Assembly: GCA_934098445.1 (NCBI GenBank)
Contig: CAKOOW010000017.1
Span: 1 to 24,741 of the forward strand
Origin: an uncultured Bacilli bacterium
GTDB lineage: Bacteria; Bacillota_I; Bacilli_A; RF39; UBA660
Reading direction: 5' to 3'
DNA length: 24,741 nt
Shown here: positions 15,155 to 23,660 of the stretch, one piece after another
How positions within the stretch are numbered: the stretch's first letter is position 1
Layout of the letters: every line of letters starts with the position of its first letter
The notes under the pieces: model-generated
What the model saw: the letters and a program-made list of their open reading frames with translations, nothing else
Databases searched by the model: none
What the model was told of the DNA's origin: nothing
Made by a program: the position numbers and the translations under genes

Positions 15155-16096
15155 TTATCTTAAAGATTTAATTGTTTCCAAAGAAAGACCAGTTATTTTA
15201 GAAATAGTATCATTATCTAAGCCAAGACTTATTGCATTCTTAGCATTAGTTATGGCATTTTCTTTAAGTCCTTCTTTAAGCCCTTTCTTATGCCCCTTTT
15301 CCAGAGCTTTCTTTTGAGCTTTTTCTTGAGCTTCTTTAAATTCTGTATTACGAACAAGCTCATAAAACCTTTCATTATCGAAGAATTTAATCATTTCACT
15401 ACTATTAGATAATTCTTTAGCTCTTTTTACTAATCTATTAGCTTCTTCTTTACTCATAATTTTTAAAGCCTCCTTCAACATAACCCGAGCATCACTAGTT
15501 GCCATTATTCTACACACACAACCAATAATTTCTTCTTGTCTATTGACATAATTATAACGCGGATTTAGGGCCTTTTCTATATCTACAGAAAATATTTTAA
15601 TGGTTTCATCATATATTTTTCCATCCGCATAACGTAGGGTAATCATTTCATTTAATCGCTTTTGCTTACCACCGTTAGAGTTAAAGTTTATTAGACAAGT
15701 ATTATATTCTTTTTCATAACTACTGTTACCCATTTTAAGACCGCTGCTGGCTACTTTAAAGGCATAGAAATTATTTCTAACAATCATAATTGATGATGAG
15801 TTCATTTCAATGATATATCTTCCGTTATCGTAACTAGCAACAATATCGGCTTTACTATTCATATCTAAAACTTTATTTTGCGGTAAATCATTGGTTAAAA
15901 GTTTAACTTTCCCTTTTACTTGTTCTAAAGGTTTGTTACTAAAAACAGCAATAATGGCTTCCAAAAGCGGTATACCATCATCACCGACCATTATTTGATG
16001 ATACATAACATCATAAAGCATTTTAAAGATAAAATTTTCATCACCTCTTTTCTTAGCAGATATCATTTCTTCATAAGCTTTTTCTTTACTTAACAT
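15155..16096 (-). CDS. Rpn family / PD-(D/E)XK nuclease transposase-like protein
   Basis: A 313-residue protein with the layout of Rpn and PF12784 proteins. An N-terminal alpha region is followed by the nuclease core: D84 in SKADIVASY and E97-x-N99 in YIIEMNSSS. Many relatives have Glu-x-Gln here, so Asn99 is a small departure. A helical region and an Ala/Lys/Glu repeat tract (about 255-285, AQKKALEKGHKKGLKEG) come next. The last part, ITGLSLETIKSL, is a typical family ending. Relatives are recombination-promoting DNA endonucleases or anti-phage factors. SD AAAGG is 13 bases from the ATG, rather far. Its upstream region contains the second copy of the peptide-exporter element. Confidence 0.8.
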   Translation of the reverse strand: MLSKEKAYEEMISAKKRGDENFIFKMLYDVMYHQIMVGDDGIPLLEAIIAVFSNKPLEQVKGKVKLLTNDLPQNKVLDMNSKADIVASYDNGRYIIEMNSSSIMIVRNNFYAFKVASSGLKMGNSSYEKEYNTCLINFNSNGGKQKRLNEMITLRYADGKIYDETIKIFSVDIEKALNPRYNYVNRQEEIIGCVCRIMATSDARVMLKEALKIMSKEEANRLVKRAKELSNSSEMIKFFDNERFYELVRNTEFKEAQEKAQKKALEKGHKKGLKEGLKENAITNAKNAISLGLDNDTISKITGLSLETIKSLR

Positions 16097-16169
16097 TTTT
16101 TCATCACGACCTTTCTACTTGTTGCAAATGTTAAGCCCGAAAGATTAAAGACCTAGGATTTTAACCCTT

Positions 16170-16233
16170 CTATATATATATATTAGACAAAGACCTCGAT
16201 TTTTTTTCATAAATTGCAAAAAAGTTGCAAAAA
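16170..16233 (-). promoter_or_regulatory. Upstream element of the Rpn-like gene, copy 2 of 2
   Basis: Gap-free match to 3891-3954 (see there). On the minus strand the similarity continues a little past the TA run into GAAGGGTTAAAA, corresponding to the SD and leader of the exporter. Here no start codon follows, and the Rpn start is about 75 bases further. This suggests a shared regulator or a relic of a second exporter locus. Confidence 0.5.
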
Positions 16234-16318
16234 ATGTTAAATTTCTTATAGTTTTTTACTTCTTGATAACTAAAAACTTATCTATACTTACTAAAGAATT
16301 AAAAAAAGTATATGAATA

Positions 16319-16849
16319 TTAATTATCCATACACTGAAAAGTTTCTAAAGAACACTTTAATTCACTAGAAATATTATTTTCTTTATATATTTTATAATAG
16401 ATATAATTATCATCAACTTTATTAATCTTAAGTAAAGGATAAGGGGGATTAAATTTACTTATTAAATCTATTTTCGAAGTATTAAGACCATCTAGATTAT
16501 ATTCTAAGGCTACAGACCCCGAACATCTATTTATATATAATTTATTTTCATAGAAATAAGTATAATCTTCATTCTTATAGCTATTCTTAGAATTACCATT
16601 TGTTATCTTATCTAAAAGAATATAATCATCTTTACCATTCTGATAAAATAATCCTTCTACTACTTCTTCGCTATTTTCTTCTGTAATATCTGTGATAACA
16701 TACTTTCTAACTACATTATTTGAATCTGGATATTGATAAGTCTTGGTAAGGTCATATCCAATCAAGGAATAGTGAAGATAATTATCTTTATTTTTACTAC
16801 AACCAGTCATTAAAAGAATTAGACTTATAAAGATTATTAATTTTTTCAT
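16319..16849 (-). CDS. Putative lipoprotein of a three-gene envelope operon
   Basis: A 176-residue protein with signal peptide and lipobox LMTGC (Cys about 17), so it is lipid-anchored outside. The rest is beta-rich and Asn/Tyr-rich (YKNEDYTYFYENKLYINRC and YIYYKIYKENN) with a Cys near the end (SLETFQCMDN). No family recognised. SD AAAGGAG 5 bases before the ATG. It is the last gene after the two WG-like propeller genes, separated from them by a hairpin terminator or attenuator. Confidence 0.75.
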   Translation of the reverse strand: MKKLIIFISLILLMTGCSKNKDNYLHYSLIGYDLTKTYQYPDSNNVVRKYVITDITEENSEEVVEGLFYQNGKDDYILLDKITNGNSKNSYKNEDYTYFYENKLYINRCSGSVALEYNLDGLNTSKIDLISKFNPPYPLLKINKVDDNYIYYKIYKENNISSELKCSLETFQCMDN

Positions 16850-16865
16850 AAATTCTCCTTTAAAA

Positions 16866-16897
16866 GAAACAGAATAATCGCTAAACTATTCTGTTTC
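16866..16897 (-). terminator. Terminator or attenuator between propeller gene and lipoprotein
   Basis: An 11-bp perfect stem GAAACAGAATA/TATTCTGTTTC with a 10-base loop. Its 5' arm (minus sense) contains the stop codon of the 320-residue gene and the short T stretch after it runs into the SD of the lipoprotein gene. Partial read-through would set the lipoprotein level. Confidence 0.7.
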
Positions 16898-17848
16898 ATT
16901 TTCTTTTATAGTCTCTAAATGCCCATCATAATAGATTCTACTAGTAGCAACATCATCAACATATAAATCAATATCTTCGGTATTTTCTACTACTCGGTAA
17001 GCATCATTATCAGTCATACTAATTGGTTCCATTAGAGTCTTACTTGTTTTACTATCATATATATAAAGAGTTTTATTATTAACAGCTAAAATAATATTTT
17101 TATAAAATTCTACTTTATCAAAATACATATTAAGAATATTATTCCCCGCATAATCAGCTAAATAATAGTTATTATCTTTAGAATTATGAAGTGCTAAGGC
17201 ATAGTTACTATAATCATAAATTTCATCTTGAAAGTTCTTAGTCAAGTTATTATTACTAGCATCAATTAGTTTCCACTCATTATTAGATAAAACAGCAAAA
17301 CGGGAGGAGTCCAATTTACCATCTTCTAAGTGATTAGCAACCCCAATGAAATCATAAGAATCAGCAAAGCTTCTTCTAATGACTTGATTAATATAATAGA
17401 TACTATACTTACCTGTATCATCTATTCCTATATAATAATTATCTTTAAGTCCTATTCCATAGTTATTAAGACCATTTAAACTAATTTTACTCTTGGTACT
17501 TGCATTATAAATTGTTACTTTAGGATATACTAAGACATTATTCTTATCAAAAAGATTAGGACTATCCATTAAAAAGACAAACCCAGGACTAGTCGTTAGA
17601 TATTTATTAGTCCCTTGATAGTAATTAAGACTATACTTATTATCGGCAATATACGTATAAGCATAACCACAATACCCCGTAGGATTCTCACAAGGATAAC
17701 AAGAACCATCGGTTAGGGTAAAATCACATTCTACATCTTTATTAGGATATAAGATATGACCATAGGTACTAAGAACTGCTAAAGGAAGAAAGATAATAGT
17801 CATAATAATACTTAAGACAAGGGTTAATTTATTATTCTTTGGTCGCAT
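16886..17848 (-). CDS. Membrane-anchored WG-repeat-like protein (short paralog)
   Basis: A 320-residue protein: one N-terminal helix (about 8-30), then an exported beta-rich domain with repeated Tyr/Asn blades (YNLADY-like units such as NNYYLADYAGNNILNMYFD), which reads like a WG/KWG beta-propeller. Cys-rich start of the domain: CDFTLTDGSCYPCENPTGYCG. SD GGAGAG 7 bases from the ATG. The gene overlaps the end of the larger propeller gene by 17 bases, indicating translational coupling. Substrate or partner unknown. Confidence 0.65.
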   Translation of the reverse strand: MRPKNNKLTLVLSIIMTIIFLPLAVLSTYGHILYPNKDVECDFTLTDGSCYPCENPTGYCGYAYTYIADNKYSLNYYQGTNKYLTTSPGFVFLMDSPNLFDKNNVLVYPKVTIYNASTKSKISLNGLNNYGIGLKDNYYIGIDDTGKYSIYYINQVIRRSFADSYDFIGVANHLEDGKLDSSRFAVLSNNEWKLIDASNNNLTKNFQDEIYDYSNYALALHNSKDNNYYLADYAGNNILNMYFDKVEFYKNIILAVNNKTLYIYDSKTSKTLMEPISMTDNDAYRVVENTEDIDLYVDDVATSRIYYDGHLETIKENETE

Positions 17849-20135
17849 TGAAAATCTCTCCTATGATATCTTTAATACTAGAATTATCTTTAGAACTATT
17901 ATCTTTACTTGGATAAGTCAAAGTATAGGTTTTTATCTTTTCCCCACTTGCATTATAAGTATTAAGGATAATATTATTTCCACTGATGCTACAACTTACC
18001 ATATTATATAATTTATAGATATTAGCTTCTTCTGGTAGGGTTATCTCTTCACTAGTAATCTCTTTATTATCATACATCATCACATGAACTTTATTAGTAC
18101 TATCAATACCTAAGTATAAGGATTCTCCAACTAATTTAATAACTTTATAAGACTTATCAGTAATCTTTTTAGGATTATCGCTTCCTTCATCACTATAAAT
18201 ATCAAAGGATTCATTATTCTTAACAACAAAGTATTTTCCACTAAAATCATATATCTTCGAGCTTAGAGAAATACTTGAAGAATCACTATTAAAGAGAATT
18301 TGATATTTATTATTCTTAGATACTTCAATATAATTACCTAGACGTTCCATTCGGTCATAGACAAAGTCATAAGTCTTAGTAATTCCATTACTATCAACGT
18401 TAATAACCCCAAATTTATCACTCTTATTCTTAACGATAATATTATCTACTTTAGAAACAAATTCTAAGGTATTATTATGGGTATTAACAGAGATATGTTT
18501 ATAAGTGGCTAAAGTAGTCTTTTTATATAAATCATAGACTTTAGCTTCACCATCAGAGCCATTCATATCATCATTAATAAAGACATAACGATTATCAACA
18601 ATTGGTAAGATTTCACTTTCTAATAAGCCATTATTATTATTTTGGAAATTATCATCAAAAGAATAGTTACTAGCAATCTTACAATTACTTAGAGTATCAC
18701 TATTAGTTAAATCATTTTTATTCGTACAAGGATAACTTCCTAAGGAATTATTCTTCTCTAGATCACTATAAAAGTATAAGATACCATCAAAATTACTATA
18801 GTAAGCAATATTCTTCGATACGGCTCCATCTCTTAAGTTTAAACTCTTTTCTTCAGTATCATTATTATTCTTAATGAAAATAGTCATCGTATCATTATTA
18901 ATTGTAGTCTTATAAGCATAAGAATTACTCTTCTCTACGCCATCTTTATCATAGACATTTAAACCACTGTAGTTACTATTATATAGATTAAATCCTACTT
19001 CATTGTATTTATTCTTCTCATAGTCTCTAATATAAACATAACCATCACTAACAAGACTAACATAAGTATCATTTACTAGTCCAATGTAGTTATAATTCTC
19101 ATAGATAGTCTCATTGTTATAATTAATCAAAGAATAGTTATTATTATCTTTTAAGACTAAGTATTTATCATTATAATCATAAATATCTTTGGAAGTACTC
19201 TTCGTTAAGACTTTATTATTTAAATTAATTAAATAAGATTTATTATTCTTTTTAGCTATTAAGATGTTATCTTTCTTACTTAGAGAAGTTAAATTATCAT
19301 AAGTAAAGTCTATGATAGTCTTTATCTCATTACTAGTAATTTCTACTAAACCGTATTTATTATCATTATTCTTTAAGATAACATAATCACTACCTAAAGT
19401 CTCATAGTATTTAAGACTTTTATATTCATTAGTAGTTTTATTTTCTAAGATGTCATAAAGTTTAAGGGTCTCACTACCATCTTTTAAGAAAACATAACGA
19501 TTATGAAATATTTGACTTCTAAATTTAACAGCACTGTTATCTTCATAAGTATTCTTAGTTGTATTTACATCATCCAAATCATTATCAAGATATGCTACAT
19601 AACAAAGAGTCTCATTTTTCTCTTGGCATTCATAAGTTCCAATCTGAGTCTTTTGGTCATTTAAGAAGATTAAGGTTCCATCTTGGTATTGGTAGTTACC
19701 ATTATCAATTGTAATAGTATTTTTAGGTTCCTCGGGAGTCTTTTCTTCTTTTTTGGGTAAGACTAGATAAATAATTAAACTAATGATAATAATAAGAAGA
19801 AGACAGCCTGTAACGATAAGAATAATCTTTTGTTTTTTTGTTAAGGGTTTTCTTAACTTTTTAGTCTTTTTAGGTCTTGGTTGTTCTACATCAGAGGAAT
19901 TTTCTTTCTTGATTTCTTCTTCTTTAGAAGATTCTAGTAAAGAGTTATCTTCATCATCTAAAAGAAGATTGCTAAAGATATCATTTTCTTCCGACTCTAC
20001 TGGTTCTTTGGTATTATCTAGTTGGTCTTTAAAGAAAGCATCTAAATCAGCTTGAGTCGTACTAGAATAATTATCATCAATATTACTTAAGTCATCTAAA
20101 CTACGAGTATTTATATTTTCATCTTCATTTTTCAT
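17832..20135 (-). CDS. Large WG-repeat-like surface protein with internal duplication
   Basis: A 767-residue protein. Cytosolic acidic N-terminus (1-90), a basic patch PRPKKTKKLRKPLTKKQK, one helix (about 103-127) and a long exported beta-propeller-like region. The exported part holds two related halves: HNRYVFLKDGSETLKLYD (about 210) and DNRYVFINDDMNG...AKVYD (about 515). Each is followed by DNKYGLVEI or DKFGVINV and FTYDNLTSL or FVYDRMERL. It probably forms one or two propellers for binding a surface ligand; no enzymatic motif is seen. SD GAGG before the ATG, with CATATAAT upstream. First gene of a three-gene envelope operon. Confidence 0.7.
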   Translation of the reverse strand: MKNEDENINTRSLDDLSNIDDNYSSTTQADLDAFFKDQLDNTKEPVESEENDIFSNLLLDDEDNSLLESSKEEEIKKENSSDVEQPRPKKTKKLRKPLTKKQKIILIVTGCLLLIIIISLIIYLVLPKKEEKTPEEPKNTITIDNGNYQYQDGTLIFLNDQKTQIGTYECQEKNETLCYVAYLDNDLDDVNTTKNTYEDNSAVKFRSQIFHNRYVFLKDGSETLKLYDILENKTTNEYKSLKYYETLGSDYVILKNNDNKYGLVEITSNEIKTIIDFTYDNLTSLSKKDNILIAKKNNKSYLINLNNKVLTKSTSKDIYDYNDKYLVLKDNNNYSLINYNNETIYENYNYIGLVNDTYVSLVSDGYVYIRDYEKNKYNEVGFNLYNSNYSGLNVYDKDGVEKSNSYAYKTTINNDTMTIFIKNNNDTEEKSLNLRDGAVSKNIAYYSNFDGILYFYSDLEKNNSLGSYPCTNKNDLTNSDTLSNCKIASNYSFDDNFQNNNNGLLESEILPIVDNRYVFINDDMNGSDGEAKVYDLYKKTTLATYKHISVNTHNNTLEFVSKVDNIIVKNKSDKFGVINVDSNGITKTYDFVYDRMERLGNYIEVSKNNKYQILFNSDSSSISLSSKIYDFSGKYFVVKNNESFDIYSDEGSDNPKKITDKSYKVIKLVGESLYLGIDSTNKVHVMMYDNKEITSEEITLPEEANIYKLYNMVSCSISGNNIILNTYNASGEKIKTYTLTYPSKDNSSKDNSSIKDIIGEIFNATKE

Positions 20136-20171
20136 TTCTACACCTCATATTATATGTTAATTTTAGCATTT

Positions 20172-20768
20172 TTAGATTTTATTATCAATAATATAATAAA
20201 TATCTTCATAAAATTTTGGACTATTCTTTAAAAGGCCATAACTAAAAATAGTTATCTTTCTTTTGGTAAAATAATTAATTAATTCTTCTGTCAAAGTACT
20301 ATTTAATAGACAAATGAAGTCATATTCTTGGTAGGATAACTCGCTATTAAAAAGATAGTTTAAAACGCCACATTTATAATGATGTTCTAGGCTCAAAAGT
20401 TTCTTAATTGTACTATTATAAAAACTCATCACATAGATATTTTTATTGGCATACTTATTTAATAAAGAGTTTAAAACCTCGGTATCAATATCCTTTTCTT
20501 TGATTTCAATTAAAATAATTTTATCTGTATCTAGTTTTAAGACGCTTGATAGTAATGGTATACTACTAGGTAGGTCTTTTTGCTCTATTTTACTAATTAA
20601 ATTATTTTTCCAAAAGAAGTCATGAATACAAACAAATTTTTTATCTTTAGTAGTTCGAATATCTAGTTCAAAACCTAAGTACTTAGGATCGTTAATCGCC
20701 TCAATAAAGGCTTCTAGGGTATTTTCTTTAGATAAGTTTGTTACTTTACCACGATGGGCTATAAACAT
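20172..20768 (-). CDS. Glycerophosphodiester phosphodiesterase (GDPD/UgpQ-like)
   Basis: A 198-residue protein with the GDPD active-site set: HRG (H5), ENTLEAF, GFELDIRTTKD (E34, D36), CIHDFFW (H49) and LIEIKEK (E88, K90). It hydrolyses glycerophosphodiesters to glycerol-3-phosphate and an alcohol. It is cytosolic (no signal) and somewhat shorter than typical (about 240), missing part of the C-terminal half. Its SD AGGTG is locked in a hairpin with the end of hemW (see 20769-20806), which implies coupled translation. Confidence 0.88.
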   Translation of the reverse strand: MFIAHRGKVTNLSKENTLEAFIEAINDPKYLGFELDIRTTKDKKFVCIHDFFWKNNLISKIEQKDLPSSIPLLSSVLKLDTDKIILIEIKEKDIDTEVLNSLLNKYANKNIYVMSFYNSTIKKLLSLEHHYKCGVLNYLFNSELSYQEYDFICLLNSTLTEELINYFTKRKITIFSYGLLKNSPKFYEDIYYIIDNKI

Positions 20769-20806
20769 AAAATCACCTAGCTAATCTTATGTAGTTAGAT
20801 GATTTT
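20769..20806 (-). promoter_or_regulatory. Hairpin burying the SD of the glycerophosphodiesterase gene
   Basis: AAAATCATCTAACTA (5' arm, minus sense) pairs with TAGCTAGGTGATTTT over 15 positions with one mismatch and one G-U. The 3' arm holds the AGGTG site and ends at the ATG; the 5' arm holds the hemW TAA. Ribosomes finishing hemW would open it. Confidence 0.6.
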
Positions 20807-21880
20807 TATGATGATACTATCCATTATATAAATATATTGTTCAGGTATTTTTAAATAGTCACTTTCTACGATTAGTAACCCTTCTTTAAGTAAATTTTTT
20901 ATATTAGGATAAGCCTCTTCTATTGATACTTTATATTTCTTTAGAAATTTCTTCGTATCAAGTCCTTCTAAAAGCCGAAGTCCTAGCATTATCTCATTAT
21001 CCATTTCCTCTTGTTTACTTAAAAGATTACGGTTTAAGGTATAATTACCAGCGATGTATTTTAGGATACTTCTTGTATTTTCATAACGAATATTACCAAT
21101 ATAGCCAGAAGCTCCACAACCAAAGCCATAGTATTCTTCATTATACCAATAAGTCTTATTATGAAGAGATTCATAACCACTTTTTGCAAAATTAGATACT
21201 TCATAATGATGATAACCATTCTTTTTTAGGGTCTTTACAATGTAGTTATACATCTTAGCATCTTTTTCTTCTTTAATATTTTTTACTCCTTGATTATAGA
21301 GAATAGTATTCTTTTCAAGGATAAGAGAATAAGTACTAATATGCTCTACTTCTAACTTTAAAATCTTATGGATATCTCTTCTTAAAGTCCACATTGACTC
21401 TTTAGGTAAAGCATATATAAGATCAACATTAATATTAGAAAAACCTAATCTTCGACAAAGTTTAATCTTTTCTTTAGCATCTTTAAAATCAGCATGTCTT
21501 TGCATAGTCTCTAAGTTCTTCTTATTAAAAGATTCAATTCCAATACTTAAACGATTAACACCATTTTCTTTTAAAAGATGAAGCTTTTCTTCGGTAATAT
21601 CTTCAATATTACATTCAAAAGTAACTTCACAATTTCTAGATTTTTTAAAGACTTTTAGAATAATAAATAAGTAATTAAGATGATCTAAAGAAAGACTAGA
21701 TGGTGTTCCTCCCCCGATATAAATAGTCTTTAAAACCTCATTATTATATTGACTTAAGATTTCCTCTTCTAAAGCTTTTAAATATTTACTAACTAAAGTT
21801 GGTTGGTAATAAACCTTACAAAAGTCACAATAAGTACAAATGGACTTACAAAAAGGTATATGAATATAAGCGGCGTGCAT
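20795..21880 (-). CDS. hemW: Radical SAM protein HemW-like (coproporphyrinogen-oxidase-like)
   Basis: A 361-residue protein with the HemW layout: YIHIPFC, the 4Fe-4S motif C11-x3-C15-x2-C18 and a further C21, YIGGGTPSSL, ECNIEDITEEKL, NRLSIGIESF, NVDLIYALPKE and HYEVSNFAKSGYESLHNKTYW. The FGCGASGY motif is also present. HemW is a heme chaperone related to, but distinct from, oxygen-independent coproporphyrinogen III oxidase; lineages with no heme synthesis keep it as an orphan. Slightly short at the C-terminus. SD AGGGAGG 4 bases from the ATG, 9 bases after the deacetylase stop: one operon. Confidence 0.9.
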   Translation of the reverse strand: MHAAYIHIPFCKSICTYCDFCKVYYQPTLVSKYLKALEEEILSQYNNEVLKTIYIGGGTPSSLSLDHLNYLFIILKVFKKSRNCEVTFECNIEDITEEKLHLLKENGVNRLSIGIESFNKKNLETMQRHADFKDAKEKIKLCRRLGFSNINVDLIYALPKESMWTLRRDIHKILKLEVEHISTYSLILEKNTILYNQGVKNIKEEKDAKMYNYIVKTLKKNGYHHYEVSNFAKSGYESLHNKTYWYNEEYYGFGCGASGYIGNIRYENTRSILKYIAGNYTLNRNLLSKQEEMDNEIMLGLRLLEGLDTKKFLKKYKVSIEEAYPNIKNLLKEGLLIVESDYLKIPEQYIYIMDSIIIKII

Positions 21881-21889
21881 AAAACCTCC

Positions 21890-23305
21890 CTAATTATTGA
21901 CGTGTTGATGAATCTCTGGTGTACTATCATCTATAGCTTTAAAGGTATAACCATTATTCTTCGCATAAACAATCATATTTTCTAAAGAATCTGCCGTATA
22001 AGATTTGATATCATGAAGTAAAACAACATTAATTTTATTATAAGAAATAGTATTTTTAAAGTATTTAAGAACACAAGCATTCTTATCACTAACTTTTCTA
22101 CTCGCACAAGCTCCAGCATCTTCAACTAAACTGTTCCAATCATAATAACGATACCCTTCTTCTTTAACTTTACTAGTCAAAGTAGTCATAATGCCTTTAC
22201 ATCTACTACGGGAAATAGTATTCGAACTTCCACCGGGAAAGCGAATATATTTAGCTTTAGTCCCTGTAATTCTGGTAACCCGATCTTGAACTTTATTTAA
22301 GTCATCAAAATAAGATTCAACGGATTTATAGATGTCATAATTATGGGAAGCGGTATGAAGTCCTATGGTATGTCCTTCATTATACTCTCTTAAAATATCA
22401 CCATCCGCCCCGCCATTAGTCACAAAGAAAGTAGCTTTAATATCATATTTCTTTAAAATATCTAGGATTTTATTGGTATAAGCCCCGGGACCATCATCAA
22501 AAGTTAAATAAATAACTCCCTTGATATCACTATCTTCAACCACATAAACGGTTCTTTTAACGGTCGTCGTATTCTTATTATCACTAATCGTATAGGAAAC
22601 TTCATAAGTACCAGTTTTAGTCTTATCAATATTATTTTCGACTTTAACTTGACTAGTCAAATCCCCAAGACAATTATCCGTGGCGGTAAATCCTGGTTCT
22701 TCATAATCATGATTAAGTAAAAGATAAACTTCTCTATTGCCTTTCAAATTAATAACGGGAGCTTCATCATCTTCGATAATAATTTTCCTGCCAATCGAAG
22801 TTTCATTGCCATAGCTATCACTAACCTTATAATAGACATAATCATTAGTCTTCGTAACTTCTACTTTATCTGTAAGATCACCATCTAAATTGTCTGTGGC
22901 GGTGTATCCAGCCTCGACATAGTCTTCCATTTTACAAAGTTTAATCTCAGTATCTCCTTTTAAATTAATCATAGGACTAATCTTATCTTTAACATTGACC
23001 TTTAAAACTTTTGAGGTCTTAAAAGGGCCATTATTAATACTATAAGTCACATAGTAAGTTCCTAATGTCTTTTTAACCTCACCACTTACAGAAACTTTAT
23101 TAGTAACATCCTTATCCCATATAGTAGCCACATAATTCTTATAATTAAAATCTTCATCAAGACCAATATCAATCTCTTTATTCTTTAAATCTAACTTAGG
23201 ATAACTTAATAAACAAAGGACAATAAGTCCTAAGACTAAAATAGTAAAAGAAAGAAAAACTTTCGTCTGTTTAGATAATCTTCTTCGTCTTCTTATTGTT
23301 TTCAT
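21890..23305 (-). CDS. Polysaccharide deacetylase with N-terminal Ig-like repeats
   Basis: A 471-residue protein. Basic start and one helix (about 12-35). Three Ig/DUF5011-type beta repeats follow (about 40-260) with the units PMINLKGDTEI...GYTATDNLDGDLTDKV and PVINLKGNREVY...FTATDNCLGDLTSQV. The NodB catalytic domain carries TFDDGP (D270, D271), H317/H321 in LHTASH, RFPGG (355-359), YYDWNS and LLHD (H431). It should remove acetyl groups from peptidoglycan or another surface glycan outside the cell, as PgdA does. The start at 23305 has AGAGG 7 bases upstream; an earlier in-frame ATG at 23332 has none. First gene of the deacetylase-hemW-GDPD operon. Confidence 0.9.
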   Translation of the reverse strand: MKTIRRRRRLSKQTKVFLSFTILVLGLIVLCLLSYPKLDLKNKEIDIGLDEDFNYKNYVATIWDKDVTNKVSVSGEVKKTLGTYYVTYSINNGPFKTSKVLKVNVKDKISPMINLKGDTEIKLCKMEDYVEAGYTATDNLDGDLTDKVEVTKTNDYVYYKVSDSYGNETSIGRKIIIEDDEAPVINLKGNREVYLLLNHDYEEPGFTATDNCLGDLTSQVKVENNIDKTKTGTYEVSYTISDNKNTTTVKRTVYVVEDSDIKGVIYLTFDDGPGAYTNKILDILKKYDIKATFFVTNGGADGDILREYNEGHTIGLHTASHNYDIYKSVESYFDDLNKVQDRVTRITGTKAKYIRFPGGSSNTISRSRCKGIMTTLTSKVKEEGYRYYDWNSLVEDAGACASRKVSDKNACVLKYFKNTISYNKINVVLLHDIKSYTADSLENMIVYAKNNGYTFKAIDDSTPEIHQHVNN

Positions 23306-23472
23306 AACATAACCTCTAATCAGGTTAATCATACCACACCCCGTCTAAGAAAGATACTTAAAAAAACATCAATTTACAAACATTTGTCAATATTAATATC
23401 TTAAATAAATTATAAGATAATATTAATCATAAAAATTCCATTTTCTTTATGATTTTTGTAGCTTTTATAAAA

Positions 23473-23499
23473 GAAAAAAATGGTCTTAAAGGAGACCAT
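23473..23499 (-). terminator. Orphan intrinsic terminator on the minus strand
   Basis: Stem ATGGTCT/AGACCAT with a 6-base loop, followed in minus sense by seven T. No minus-strand gene with an SD lies upstream of it, so it may end a small RNA or antisense transcript starting near the plus promoter. Confidence 0.6.
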
Positions 23500-23605
23500 A
23501 ATATAATAAGGAAAAAATTCTTAGAAGTATATAATCTTAAGTATATAGTAGCATAATTTTCCCTTGAAAAAAAGAAAAAATTCATACTTGTAAATGGTAA
23601 ATTCA

Positions 23606-23634
23606 TTGACTGAGTAAGGCATTTAGCGTATGAT
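23606..23634 (+). promoter_or_regulatory. Sigma-A promoter of the two-TM unknown gene
   Basis: TTGACT (23606-23611) and TATGAT (23629-23634) with exactly 17 bases between them; the transcript would start near 23641, 20 bases before the ATG with a GAGG site between. Confidence 0.75.
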
Positions 23635-23660
23635 ATTACATACAAAGAAGAGGAAAAATT

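Larger units (their letters stand above)
23306..23660. other. Divergent intergenic region without a supported gene
   Basis: 355 bases between divergent genes. It contains an imperfect palindrome TTTACAAACATTTGTCAA (about 23371-23388) overlapping a minus-strand TTGACA and an orphan minus-strand terminator (23473-23499). The plus promoter at 23606-23634 is also here. Frames across it lack SD sites and are low-complexity. Confidence 0.6.

Noticed and set aside
16171..16183. (TA)n tracts as phase-variable repeats
   Set aside because: Both copies have the same length and lie in a conserved element; AT-rich background makes short TA runs common, so no evidence for variation.
23427..23645. Minus-strand frame of 72 codons
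   Set aside because: Phe/Ser-rich, no SD, crosses the terminator hairpin and the plus promoter.
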